Below are positions 1 through 12,200 of a stretch of DNA of 64,000 bases, one piece after another. The position numbers were made by a program, and so were the translations under genes. Position 1 is the first letter of the stretch. Every line of letters begins with the position of its first letter. The DNA comes from Pseudovirgaria hyperparasitica (lineage: Eukaryota; Ascomycota; Dothideomycetes; Acrospermales; Acrospermaceae), in contig NW_022985565.1 in the NCBI RefSeq assembly GCF_010093815.1, positions 87,924 through 151,923 of the forward strand. Direction: 5' to 3'. The notes beneath the pieces are model-generated. The model made no database searches. It was not told where the DNA came from and worked only from the letters and a program-made list of their open reading frames with translations.

Positions 1-94
<94 letters not shown>
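1..94. repeat. (ATT)n microsatellite tract
   Basis: The window opens with about 31 uninterrupted ATT triplets. The tract directly abuts a LINE 3' fragment. LINEs of this family in the window end in ATT/AAT-type tails, so the tract may be an expanded tail of another copy rather than an independent microsatellite. The left end is cut by the window edge, so its full length is unknown. Confidence 0.9.
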
Positions 95-96
<2 letters not shown>

Positions 97-265
97 GATA
101 TACTCTATAGCTATATACTTAAGAAGATATAAAGACTTAATAAGATATAGTTATAAAGAGAAGGGAGTTTTCTCTCTTAGGTTTCTTCTTATATAGTAGC
201 TTAGACTAGAGAAGATATATATCTATAGAGTACTACTCTATCTAGTTATATAATAATAATAATAT
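95..265 (+). mobile_element. Truncated 3' end of a Tad1-like LINE, RIP-mutated
   Basis: This stretch aligns with the reverse complement of about 9220-9390, the 3' end of the LINE at 9220-14501. Shared landmarks are CTATAGCTATATACTTAAGA, GGTTTCTTCTTATATAGT, GAGTACTACTCTA and CTAGTTATATAATA, followed by an AAT-type tail. The copy is on the plus strand, is only about 170 bp long, and is AT-richer than the 9.2-kb copy. Most of the differences I could align are C-to-T or G-to-A. A 5'-truncated LINE insertion later hit by RIP explains this. The remaining 266-395 is AT-rich sequence without recognisable content. Confidence 0.75.
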
Positions 266-462
266 TATTATACTTATAAAGACTATATTAGTATATAAGT
301 ACTTATTTACATTTCTATATATTCTCGTAGACTAGTAATCTATTAAGTACATTTAATAGACTAAACTATACCTTTTATACTACAGGACATAGGAGGGGAT
401 AATTGCCCACCCAAATGACGAAAAGCGGTAATACCAGGCAGGGATTCGGGTCATCATAGGGC

Positions 463-3400
463 CTAGTCGTCTGGAACGACACATTCGTCGTCCAGAGACC
501 CGTTCGGAGAAGTTATAGCACCATGGCAGTCTCCATCTCGATTGGGTAGTGCTCCACTGGAAGTTTGTTGTGCGCTACTCTTGCGATGCCTGCTTACCAC
601 ACCTGGAAACATGCGTGGCTCAGTGCCGTCCAAACGAGACGGGACAGGCATACCGATGTCCGATGATAGCGTGGGTAAGACCACTGTCGATGAACGATCA
701 AGGCGGTTGTGCTGATAGGTAGCGCTCTGTGGAGACTTCGGCGAGTTTGTAGTATTGTGAACTTCAGCCAAAGGTATAGTATGATTCATGCGTGCAGCTT
801 GCACCTGGGCAAGGGGAGCATTGTATGAGCTTGGGGGTAGATTGACGAATTGTGATAGTGAACTATCAGCCGGGACATTTGCGGAAGGATTGTTATGCAT
901 CGAGATAGTGGGTGATTGTGGCGTCTGGCTGAGAGGAGGGGACTGAGGTAGCGCGGCTGCTGTGAGGGTGTCGCTCTTGTGTATGCTGTATCGATTGATC
1001 CTAGAACGAGTCAGCTGACATCTCAAGCGATTCTGTGAAGATTATGGCCATTTGTGGTAGCACATACATCGCAAACTCCTGCATCAAAGTTTCGTGCCGG
1101 TAGGCTTCGCGTATCTGAGGGACATTCACTTTCGCAACATCATTACCAAGTACCCCTGGAAGATGATAGTTGCTGCCCAACCAGCGTTGCTTGATGATGT
1201 GCTCAAAACCACTCTGTTCAACTGAGTGCTTTGCCAACTCGCACATATCAACAGCACTCAACTTATAGATCTGGGCTGCGACGGAGTATTCTTCGATCAA
1301 AGGCTCCTTCGTGAAAGCGAACTGAAGAGGGTCATCCGTAGATAGAGACACGTTGAGTCCCCTTTTGAAGTATGAGTGAAAAGGATTCCTTTCATACGCA
1401 AGGAATAGAGCATTGTTACTGAGGGGAGACATGGCGATCCCAATTTGATCCAGATAGAATATGTATTGCAAAAAAGGTACTTTTCTGAGCAGAAGGCCAT
1501 GGCTGATGCTATGACAGCATATGGTAGCTGCTGCCAAATGGTCTGTATCGCCAGCTTCTCCACAGTGCGGTCGTAACAGGAAAGTATTGAACCCTCTCTG
1601 CTTCCGCCAAACATTGAGCGATGCGATATTCGCGAAAAGGAAATAGATCCAATAACTGTATGGTGGATTCTGGCTGGTATTCCACTCTGATGGCGCTGGA
1701 AACTTCTTGTAAAGTCGACGCTCAGGTTTGCTTTCATCGTCAACACTGTCGAAGCCGATTACACGCTGCAGGAATATATGTAGTTTAGGGTGACTTTCTG
1801 GCTCCTTGGTGACTTCGAAGAGAGGCTTAAAGATGTTCACAATGACTTGTTGGAAGTCCTCCATCAATCTAGTCGATTTGTACACGTCGTAGAGCCGCGG
1901 GATTTGTATCAGCCAACGCACATTGGGGGAGAACAACTTGTTATCGACAACCCAAGCCGCAAGCTTGTCCCACTCGTCTGGCGCACGGCCGTAGATTGAA
2001 ATGCGCCATTCAACCATCTGATACTTACTTGCCTCCAAATCTGATATGACCTCCTTGGTGATCTCGGCGAGATAACGTCCTTTGATCAGATTATCCGTTT
2101 TTAGGAAGATGGTACGCAGACGTGATTCACCAATAGGGTTGTACTTAAGATTGAATTTATCAAAACGGTGGAAGCTGTCCGTATGTGCCTGCTGAGTTTA
2201 GCAATATAACGCGTCTTAGCGAGTGAACGGCAACATACATGCATGTCCAAAGTATCAATGCTAAGATCATACGCAGTCAAGTTTATACTTTCAAACACTT
2301 CTTTGAGAGTGAGGTGCTTCCCGTCTCTGTGTAGCACGATCTCATCTGGAGATTTCTTCATTTTTGATTTAATAAAGCGAAGCAGATGTTTCTGATTCAT
2401 GCAAGCGGAGTGATGGACATGGGTATCAACTTTTCGGACGTTATAAAAGTCTCTGTGTGGTACTTTCTTGCTGTCTGCAACCTCCTGATATTCGTTCACG
2501 AGCGAGTATAAGTGAAATTTGCCTTCCAGGTACGAAAGGCGACGATAAGCGTAGCTTTTGTTCGCGCCCTCAGAGGATATATGCAGAATTTGATCGAGAT
2601 CCATGTAGTATTCGCGCAAAGTTGGTATGTGTATGATTGGGCTATCGAGTTCTGCTGACTTCGAATTCTCGTATACTTGGTAGACGCTGCCTGCATCCAT
2701 ACGGAACATCATCTCTGATGGGCCTGGAAATGGCTTGCAGTCTTCTAATTCGAAATCTTCACCAATGTCAAAGCCTATTTTTCTTGAAGGCTTTGACTTC
2801 TGTGGCTCGTCTAGACTCACGCTGTTCGACATGCTATTCAACGCATTGGTTCCCGACCGTCCTTTGACACCATCCCACACGGGTTCTGGGTGGGGTGGAT
2901 AGATTTGCCAACCTGGGTCATCCTTTGGATTGTCGAATGAGCGCTGTAGAGACAATCTCATGTACTTATGACGGAGATCAAGGACTTGCTGAATGTTCGT
3001 GAACACTTGACTCAATTCGGCAGTAACAGTGGAGTCATCACTGGCGAAGCCCAAGGGACCATTGCCGATACCTACACCAGCACCTGCGCCGTGGATACCC
3101 TCAGTGCCCAGCATTAGCTTGTGCTCGTGAGGGAGTGCTGAATGATGAGCATGGTCGCGAGCGTGGGCTTCTACACGTATCGATGGTCCATTCTCGTGCC
3201 ATAGCGAACGTCCAGAAGGGCCGTCAAGAGTGGAATCGACACCACCTGCTTGAACATCGATACCGAATCGGTCACTCCTGGCAACGTCTAACGGCAATGC
3301 AGATCTATAATTCGAGACACTATGTGCTAAGCTTTGTGTGCTTGGCTGAGATCTGAGGCTGTCTGCATGACCGTGATCATCGCCACAATTAGCTGGGAAC

Positions 3401-3883
3401 GTCTTTGCGCGAATGACGGGACTCGTCCCGTCTTGCGACCAAGCACTACCACCTGTATATTGACTTTCCAGTCGATGACGCTGATAGAAGAGCTTTGCTT
3501 CGGCATGTCCCACCTGTTTCTCTGACATGTGATCATATAGGGCAGTTTTGAATCGTTTGTCGCGAGGTAGCAAAATTGTCTTGGAATGTTCGTCTACTAT
3601 GGATCCAGATTCATCGTCATCCGGTTTTGCAGCTCTTACGTCATCCTCAAGAGTACCATGATCAAAGTAGCGGTCGCTGTCGTATGCCTGAGACCCGCTG
3701 TGAGCAGTAGATTCATAGCGGTCAAGGTCATCGTCGAAGAGAGGGCCGTCGTCGATAGCGCTGTTTGCCCGTTGGAGATGCGGCGAGTCGTCGGCTGAGA
3801 GCACACCAGACACTGAATCTGTATCTTAGGGTTGCAATGCGAGAATGACCATTAAACTCACCTGGAATCTGGTCTAGAGGCAT
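463..3883 (-). CDS. AMD1: AMP deaminase (four exons)
   Basis: AMP deaminase converts AMP to IMP plus ammonia in the cytosol, balancing adenylate and guanylate pools. I read the CDS as complement(463..1000, 1068..2188, 2239..3818, 3862..3883), 1086 aa, with all junctions in frame. The introns (67, 50 and 43 nt) have GTATGT, GTATGT and GTGAGT donors and AG acceptors. The ATG lies in a 22-nt first exon (MPLDQIP), because the long reading frame downstream has no ATG at its start. The first ~400 residues are a polar, poorly conserved extension. The catalytic domain shows [11 protein letters not shown] with the metal-binding HxH near residue 474, HCGEAGD near 742 and [10 protein letters not shown] near 815. 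The tail of ~180 residues is rich in Ser, Pro and Thr. The family call is firm; exon 1 and the last intron are inferred from splice signals. Confidence 0.93.
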
Positions 3884-4014
3884 TGAGTACGTTAGTAAAG
3901 TGCTCACGATATTAATAACCACGATGTTGCTGCTCACGAAGAACTTCGGGGTAAAGTAACGGTCTAGGCGGCGGGTAATCTTAGATGGCCCATTCTCTCT
4001 AGCCGTGTGCGGCT

Positions 4015-4440
4015 AGGTACAGCTCGCTATATATACTTCGATCTCGCTATTATAATATATATAATAGTAATAATCTTAGTATAGTAATAGGTCTTCTCTA
4101 CCTTAGTAAATAAAACTATAATTATATATATTCTTTATAAAATTATAATATTTTATAAATTAACTCTTTTATAATTATTAGTTCTAATTAATAATAGTAA
4201 AAGATAGAGATATTAGATATTAGTAAAATAATAAGAAAGACTTTCTTTAATTACTACTATTATCTTAGATAGACCTTAAAAGGTTACTCTCTACTCTATA
4301 TAAGAGTTTTAAGTTAATTATTATTATTATTCTATAGAAGTTTTTATATTAAGTCTCTTAAATATTATAATATTATATACTATAAGCTATAATCGTAGTA
4401 ACTAATTAATAAGCTATATGCCCTAGATGTCTAAAGGACC
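4015..4440. repeat. Small AT-rich, RIP-like island
   Basis: The sequence changes abruptly from normal composition to TA-dominated sequence with almost no CpA or TpG, then returns to normal composition after about 4440. This matches the large block at 6.1-28 kb and suggests a RIP-degraded repeat remnant. I could not align it to any of the elements in the window, and no coding content is visible. Confidence 0.6.
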
Positions 4441-5016
4441 CTATATACTATTAGAACATACGGAGCAGAGACCGATGGGGCAAGTGGGGCAAGTAGCTGT
4501 TGCCTATTCCTTGCGACCAATTATCGTTAGCCACATGATGTATGCGTGAGATTTCCGTTAGTCATCGCAGCTTCATATACCTGATTGCGGACGCGTCTTA
4601 GAATTGTTATCATTCCTCCTTTGGCCAAGTTCTCCCAACTCGTATTATCAAATCTGCTAGTACTAACTCTCTCTCCTCCCTCCGAGTAATGTGCACATAC
4701 GGTAGAACATTAGCTGTTTACGAAGCATGTCAAAGGCTACCTCAGCATAAGGAGGAGACTCGTCCGAGGCATCGTTGCGCGACCTCGCCAAAGCCAGGAG
4801 CTCCATGTCCGGAACCTGAACACGATCCCACCAAGGACATATTACATTCCCAGCGACGAGGGCCCTGTCACGCCTGTCGTGATTCTGGAAGTACTGTGGA
4901 AATTTGGCATGTTAAGTGGGCAAGTTTTGCTAACTTCTACTTCAAATCTCTAGGAACAAATGTCGAGTAGGTGGATGTACACGGCTCATGAAATTGGAAT
5001 CGGTACCTCAATAGAA
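4441..5016 (+). other. Intergenic stretch with a doubtful small reading frame
   Basis: A 93-codon frame runs from 4689 to 4970 on the plus strand. A possible intron with a GCTAAC branch site and a CTCTAG acceptor (about 4892-4953) would keep the same downstream stop frame (Thr-Asn-Val-Glu-stop). The translation is rich in His, Arg, Pro and Cys and I recognise no family. The other two plus-strand frames also read open for stretches, which fits a decayed gene fragment as well as chance. I treat it as unannotated sequence between the AT island and the kinase gene. Confidence 0.2.
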
Positions 5017-5988
5017 CTATCCAACCCGTTTCTTTTGCGGCGAAATATCTTGCATCTCTTTCTCTAAGGTTTCGATAATACAGTCCATTGATTCAATCTC
5101 GCCACGCCAGCATTTCTGCATTAAAACACTTAGTGGTAAATTGTTAGTCTCGGGAAATCTCCCGCGTGCGTAGAGTTGTCCGACAATTTGACCAGCTCCT
5201 TCCATATACATGTACTCCGAATACGGCGGCTTACCCACAACTATCTCGTAGATTATACAGCCAAACGCAAATATGTCTGTAGCGCGACTGGTTTGGGGCT
5301 GAGCCGGTTTATAACTAAACCATTCATAGCAAGAACCGGCTGAGTCACCATTAAGGCTACAACCTTCAAAATCAATTAACTTGACGCCCTCACTGGTTAA
5401 TATCAAATTATTACATCCCACATCGCAATGGACAATTCCGCAATCGTGAACATGTCTATAACCGGCCGCGGCGCGAATCAGCCACTCAAGCTTCGTGCTC
5501 AGCGATATATTACTGCCGGATTGGCATAATTCTCTGAGGGTAGTACCTCGTTCAAGAATGATACCGTCTTGCCATGGCTGAATGAGCTTTGCAATGGTCG
5601 GATGTGGAGCGAGAAGACCATATGCTTGACATTCGATTTGCTCAGACTCACGCAAGTGAAACTCTTTGTAGACGCGGGCTTCATCAACGCTGTATACGAC
5701 ACTGGCCTTTCCAGCAGCTAGGTATCGTAGCATATTTAGGTTCAGGCTGATCTCCTTCAGTTCATTAGGATACTGTTCGCTGGAGGATTGTTCTTCGGAG
5801 GGGTGTTCGTGGGAGGGGTGTTCATTGGTTTCGTCGGGCTCGCAGTGATTTGAGACAGTCTTGAATCTCTCAGAATCCTGCCCAAGGTCCTTCCAGCTGC
5901 GCTTTCGTGTGAAGCAGCAAAGTAGAATGCAAATAATGGACGTGGCTCGGTCAAGTCGAGAAGCTGTGCAACTGATGTACCTTAGCAT
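5017..5988 (-). CDS. Orphan-type protein kinase
   Basis: This 323-aa protein has a C-terminal protein kinase fold. It is counted from the ATG at 5986-5988; the open frame extends 22 codons further upstream but without another ATG. A degenerate glycine loop (LAAGKASVVYSV) precedes the likely ATP-anchoring Lys108 (RVYKEF). The catalytic loop is HCDVGCNN, with His187, Asp189 and Asn194, and the metal-binding motif is DFE (Asp206) instead of DFG. An ATDIFAFGCIIYE segment corresponds to subdomain IX. The N-terminal ~75 residues carry a short hydrophobic Ile/Leu/Cys stretch and a Glu/Ser/Pro-rich imperfect repeat (EHPSHEHPSEEQ). It resembles the expanded, poorly characterised kinase-like families of filamentous ascomycetes. 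The main catalytic residues are present, so activity is possible; the substrate is unknown. It sits alone between two RIP-type AT islands. Confidence 0.8.
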   Translation of the reverse strand: MLRYISCTASRLDRATSIICILLCCFTRKRSWKDLGQDSERFKTVSNHCEPDETNEHPSHEHPSEEQSSSEQYPNELKEISLNLNMLRYLAAGKASVVYSVDEARVYKEFHLRESEQIECQAYGLLAPHPTIAKLIQPWQDGIILERGTTLRELCQSGSNISLSTKLEWLIRAAAGYRHVHDCGIVHCDVGCNNLILTSEGVKLIDFEGCSLNGDSAGSCYEWFSYKPAQPQTSRATDIFAFGCIIYEIVVGKPPYSEYMYMEGAGQIVGQLYARGRFPETNNLPLSVLMQKCWRGEIESMDCIIETLEKEMQDISPQKKRVG

Positions 5989-6446
5989 GATTGACTGATT
6001 CCGCCGATGAAGGCAGTAAAACCACGAGATATTTGGAGGTCGATTCCGTGACAATCGGTAGCCGGGGCCGGCAAAGCTTTGATCCGGACCCGAAAGGTTC
6101 CGTGGGGCGTCAATGCTACTATCTACCTACTCTATTCTTATAGGTTCTAGCTAATTATTATTAACTATATACTATTATAAAAATAATTTATAAAGATATA
6201 AAGATTAGAGTAGATTAGTATAAAGCTATACTCTTAGAAAACTAGATATATATCTAGTCTAAGAGATCTAAAGAGTTTAATAATAAGTTATAGAATCTCT
6301 TAAAGAAAAGAAAATTATTAAAGAAAAGATCTATATATAGATAATAGCTAGACTTATATAATATAATATAATTATATATATATACTACTAGTTTAAATTA
6401 GATAAATCTATATATATATATATAAGAATCTAATAGAAGTTAGTAA

Positions 6447-6562
6447 TATAAGAATAGAGTAGATAGATAGTAGTATAGCTAAATAGAATAATAGAGTATA
6501 TTCTATTATAGAATAAGTTACTACTAAACTCTCTTAGTAGTAATTAAAGAGTATATATATAT
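6447..6562. repeat. LTR fragment (5' half), same family as the outer element
   Basis: The fragment starts TATAAGAATAGAG and follows the first half of the LTR at 6711-6938, including the region around TATTCTATTATAGAATAA and TTACTACTAAAC, with scattered differences. It stops matching after an AGAGTATATATAT stretch. It lies 145 bp outside the outer element in the same orientation. It may be half of an older LTR split by the outer insertion, the other half being at 27389-27512. Confidence 0.6.
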
Positions 6563-6705
6563 TATAATAGATATAACTAAGATATTACTATAATAGTAGA
6601 TTAAGATATATTATAATTTAACTTTAAGAAGTAGAGATAAATCTATATAGATTATAGCTTAATTATATAGTTTAAGTAAGATTATATAATACCTCTATTC
6701 TAGTT

Positions 6706-6710
6706 CTATC
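6706..6710. repeat. Target site duplication CTATC (left copy)
   Basis: These five bases directly precede the left LTR of the outer Gypsy element. The same five bases follow the right LTR at 27332-27336. A 5-bp duplication is the usual footprint of Gypsy-type integration. Confidence 0.8.
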
Positions 6711-6938
6711 TATAAGAATAGAGTTATTAGATAGTAGTATAGTTAGATAGAATAATATAGTATATTCTATTATAGAATAAATTACTACTAAACCCTTTTA
6801 GTAGAAATCTAAGAGTATATATATAAAGAGATGCTAATCTATTTAGTATATAACTATTTACTATCTATTATACTACCTTCTAACTAAGTTAGCTAAGATA
6901 TATATAGATATAATTATATCTAAGACTAGATTCTAATA
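6711..6938 (-). repeat. LTR of the outer Gypsy element (3' LTR, left)
   Basis: It is 228 bp long and matches 27104-27331 along its whole length. The ends read TA...TA, as expected if an original TG...CA pair was hit by RIP. The polypurine-like tract of the minus strand lies immediately to its right, making this the 3' LTR. Confidence 0.88.
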
Positions 6939-9204
6939 ATTATCCCCTTTCTTTTAGGAAGCTACCCCTAGTAATCTAGATTATTATCTATCTCTATATC
7001 TATATTCTAAGTTCTATAAGACCTTAATTATTCTCTATACTTTATCTTAAATATATATAAATACTAGCTAATCTAAGATTTATATAAGTATTTTTCTAAT
7101 AAACTAGATTTTATCTATTCTAAATTCTTATATAGATAGAATTATCTAATTAGACCTAGTATATTATATAATATAATTAGATAAGTCTAGATACTATCTA
7201 TATTAAAATCTTTTCTTAGAAATATTCCTTTTCTTAAAAAACTTTATAACTTATTATAGAGTTTTTTAGATTATTAGATATATTATCTAATTCTTATAGA
7301 TATAGATTTATATAGATTTACTATAATTTACTATAATTTATATAGCTTACTAACTTTTATAATATACATAGCTAATAATAATAATAATCTATAAGAATCT
7401 ATATAAATTAGTAATAATTATAATATAGTTTTCTAAAACCTTAATACTTAGAAGTAATTAGTATAGAAATAGATACCTTTAAATAATCCTTATCTTATAT
7501 ATATTACTAATATATTAAAAGCTATTAATCTACTCTAATCTAGGCTAGGCTCTAATAATCTAGCTATATATTATTATAGTTATTACTTTCTATTATATAC
7601 TACTTATAGTAGTACTAATTCTATAACTTATAGTATTTATATAACTAAGAAGTATTATTATTTATAGGTATTTAAATAAGTTTAAAAAACTTTATATAGA
7701 TTTACCTATATTAGTATAGATTACTACTAGACCTCTAGTAACCTCTACTAATAAGAAGTATAGTACTACTAATTATAATACCTTAGAGAAGGCTTTCTAT
7801 AAGTTATATATCTATAGTAAGAAGTATATCTAGAAGTATAATTCTAATATAATCTATAAAGTTTTATTAGAATCTACTATAGCTATTATTACTATAATTA
7901 CTAGATAATATTATTTTTCTTAAATTATTATAGATTCTTACTAATATATATTAATCTCTATAATAATACTAAAATCTCTACTACTTTAGACTTCTTTCTA
8001 TATACTAGTAATATTAAAATTCCTAGAAAAGATTCTAATAAAAAGACTAAGATTTATTTCTTATATATATCTAAGAGCTATAAATTTAGAGAAGATAGCT
8101 CTAATCTAGAAGTTTCTATACTAAAGATATATAGTTCTATACTAATTATTAAATCTTTTTACTAATTTATATAATTCTTAGTATATCTATACTAGTCCAT
8201 CTCTCTCTATCCTAGTTTCTACTACTCTATAGATTTCTATAGAGGAATTTATAGCTATAAAACGCGCTATATAGAGTTTATAGCATTAGAATAAAAGACT
8301 AGAGACCTATATTATAAAGCTCTATACTATACTAAATAAAAATTAGTAGAAGAAATTAGATATAATTATTATAGTAATTAGTTCTTCTACTTCTACTCTA
8401 ACTTAATTAGTTTAGATCTATACTAATTAGTACTAATATATTTCTTTTATCTAGTATTTTTAGTTTTTAGTTTTAATTTTAAAGTAATCTTACTTTTTCT
8501 AGATAGATTAGTATAAGTTTATATAGATTTATATAGATCTTTATATTTTCTTTTAGTTTTCTTAATTTTATCTTTCTTTAATAATAACTTCTTTAATCTC
8601 TTTAGTAATCTATACTAATCTATACTAATTAGTACTAATTTTCTATATCTATTTCTCTTAGTAAATTATTTTTCTAAATCTCTTTTTTAGTTAAATTCTT
8701 TAAAGTTCTAAGTTTAAACTCTCTAAGGGAGTTCTAAGTTTAAACTTTCTAAGGAAGTTCCTTAATTCCTTAGAATATTTTAAAGATCTATATCTCTTTT
8801 ATCTTCTTTCTTTTAGATAGCCGTTCTTAGTACTAAACTATACTAAAAAATATTAAATTATTATACTTTAGTATAATTCTCTATAATTCCGCGGCTTCCT
8901 TTACTAATTACTACTTATATACTAGTATTACTACTTTACTAATATTTATTATAGATTTCTAAGTATCTTTATTAGAATTATATTCTTTCTAATAAATTTT
9001 ATATAGCTATATACTATCTTTAGTATATTATTAGCTAAGTATCTACTTAACTTTATAGATATCCGTACCTTCTTATATAAGTATTTTATATAGTATCTAT
9101 TTAGAATAATCTAGTAATAATAAGATATAAAATAGCTTAAGAAGCGTAATATAGAATATATTATATATCTTTAATATAGAAGGGAGTTTTAACTTATACG
9201 CCTA

Positions 9205-9219
9205 GTTATTAATTATATA
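9205..9219. repeat. LINE target site duplication, left copy
   Basis: The 15-mer GTTATTAATTATATA is repeated exactly at 14502-14516. Between the two copies lies the whole LINE. Confidence 0.85.
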
Positions 9220-12200
9220 ATAATAATAATAATAATATTATATAACTAGGTAGAGTAGTACTCTACAGGCCTATGCCTCCTCTAGTCTAAGCCACTATAT
9301 AAGAAGAAACCCCATAGGGAAAAACTTCCTTATGTCTATAACTACATCTCGTTAAACCTCTATTTCGTCTTAAGTATATAGCTATAGGGTACGCCTATTA
9401 GCCTATAGCCTATATTACCGTTATTTTGCCCTTAGGTAGCACGTGTAGGTACGGAGGTTATTAGTTAAGGGCTACCCTTAACTAATAATTAGGGTTCTCC
9501 CGGGGTTCTTCTAGTATATATCGGGTTATTACCGGCGTATACCGGGTCTCTTCTAGTATATATTTCCGGGTCTACTAGTACTAGAGGAGTAGTAGATATA
9601 TAAGTATCTATTAGGAGACGTTCTTAGGGTACTTATTAAGCTATTATACGATATCTAAAGTCTTCGTAACGTAGATAAGCTATTACCGTTATATATAGAG
9701 GTTAGGGTATATAGCTAGATAGTAGCATATTATACCTCTCCGGCCGTACGCCTTATACTATAGAGACACATTAGGAACACCTCTCTTATAGAGATAGTAT
9801 AGAAGTCCCATGGCGCCCGTTCGGGCTTAGATAAGTATAGATACTTAGGCTTTCGTTAGCCCTTTATATATCTATTTACTCAGTTCCTTCTATAGCCCTT
9901 AAATCTACTCTAGGTACCTATCCTACTAGGAGGTCTAGTAGGCACGGAGTGCCTCTTTCTACTTATCTTAAGTCCACGACCGTATATTTTTTATAAGTTC
10001 TTAAAGGCTCTACTAGTCTAGGAGAGCGTCTAGGTTATCTCGGACTTCTTATACTACTTAGCTAGAGTCGGCTTCTATTAAGCACCTATACCGTATTCGA
10101 TTCCGGCCTATATATAGGAGTACGCGGTAATATATGCTAATTTATACACGTAGCGCGGCGAAAGTATATTCTACGTTTTCTATACGTTCCTATACTTATT
10201 ATTTAGTAAAGTATACTACCCTCTATATCTAGTAGAAGTTATATATACTTATAACGTCTGTCTCGCGTCGTAGTAGTACCGTGTTAGTAGCTTTATATAC
10301 GCCTAATATAAGACGGAGTATACGGTTCTATATAGATTCGAGCTTTATTCGCCTAGTCTATATAAGGGCCGTATACTAGTACTCGTGTCCGTACGTGAAG
10401 GCGGGTCGTACTATAGATATATATAGCTAGCGTGCCTTATCCCGGGCGGTTCCCTACGTGGAGACTATAATCTATTATATGGCGGCTTCTATCTAGAGGG
10501 CCCTAGAGACGGCGTATGCCACTTATGGTCCCTATTTAAGCTTACTATCTAGTATAACTCCGAGCGCGCGCATGCTTTATACTAGTAGTTCATTAAATAC
10601 GTTGATTCGGGGGCGTTATTCGCCTTCCCTAGTTACCTATTTCCCTTAACGATTAATAAAGTATATAAGCTAGTATTTCTCTAGGGCGAACTTTGCTCTA
10701 TGGCGTTTTACCTACTAGAGGCACCTCTCGTGGTTCTATTCTAGTCGTCTATACGTTCGGTTGGTATTATTATTAATGGCTAGGAGGTATATATTATCGG
10801 CGTATCCGACTACCTCTATATACTTTATTCCTTAAAGAAGGTCTACTATAAAGAAGAGGAATAGGATTAGAGAGATAGTACTCCCTTATAGGATGCCGTA
10901 TACCGTCTCTTTATATTCGCTCTAGTACCTAGGGATATGTATCTAAGTTATTCTTCCTATAAGGAATAACTATATAAAGCGTGTAATCTATTCTAGTATT
11001 CGTCTTATCCGGAGGTTATAAATAAGTCTTATATAGTTTACCTTATTAAACGCTCCGGCCATATTAAGGGAGAGGAGCGATACTACCCGTCTCTATTTCT
11101 ATACGGCCTGGACGACTTTAATAATATATTAGATAGCTATTATTAGAGAGCTATCTACCTTTACCTTCTGGTTCGGAGGGAGGAGATTATATTTCTATAC
11201 CGCGGTACTTATCTTCTTTACTATTATAGCCTCTAGTATCTTATCTAGGTAGAAGAGAAGGGCGATTAGTCTCTATCCCTTTAGGGAGTTAGGGCTCTTT
11301 CCTAGTTTCGGAAGTATAATAGTATAGGCGACTCGGAAGCTCTAGGGGTGGTACCCCTACGTGACGTATACTTAGAATATATAAGTAATAAGCGGTAGGG
11401 TCGCTTTTATAGTGCTTTTTAGACATTAATTTAGAATTCCATCTGGTCTAGGTGCTTTATCATTTAGAAGTATCTTAATAATATTAAGTATATTCTCCTC
11501 CGTAACTTCTTCGGGGATATCTACTATATATAGATATTCGGCGCCGTAAATATCTAATAGGTCTACTAGTTCCGGGAGAGGGAACATGGCCTCCCGTAGG
11601 GCCTTAGTTTTCTTAAGGCTCGTGGAGTATATTCTCCCCTAATATATTAGGGGAGGTATAAGTAGCGGGGGTGTCGGAGTATCTACGCCCTTAGCCTATT
11701 TCGCTATGCGCCATAGCCCTATTACATATTATATCTATTAACTAGTAATTATACGCTACTATTTACGTCTTTCGTTATAGAGGACTTTATTACGTTATTA
11801 TATCGCTTCCTTCTATTCTTTCTACGACTCGGGTATTCTCGTATAGTATACGTGTATATATAGCCTTCGGGCGTCTTATCTACTTTCCTATACTTAAGGA
11901 ATCCCCTTTACTTCCGGGGGCCGGTATATTTGGTATAGTACGTGTTTATTTCTCGTATTCTAATATATTTATAGGAGTATCTATACGGCCTGGTCTATAG
12001 CTAGATCGTTAGATATATCGACTATAGAGGGATCTAGAATCGCCGATTCCAGGTCCTTTAGGTACTTTTCCTAGTCGGTGTCCTTCTATATCTATCGTCC
12101 CCGTTATTTATTCGGGGTATATACGTTTATTATAGTTTCTATATATTTATAGTCGGAATCCGTCTATACCTAGCCTAGGCGGTAGTATTAGATCTAGTAA

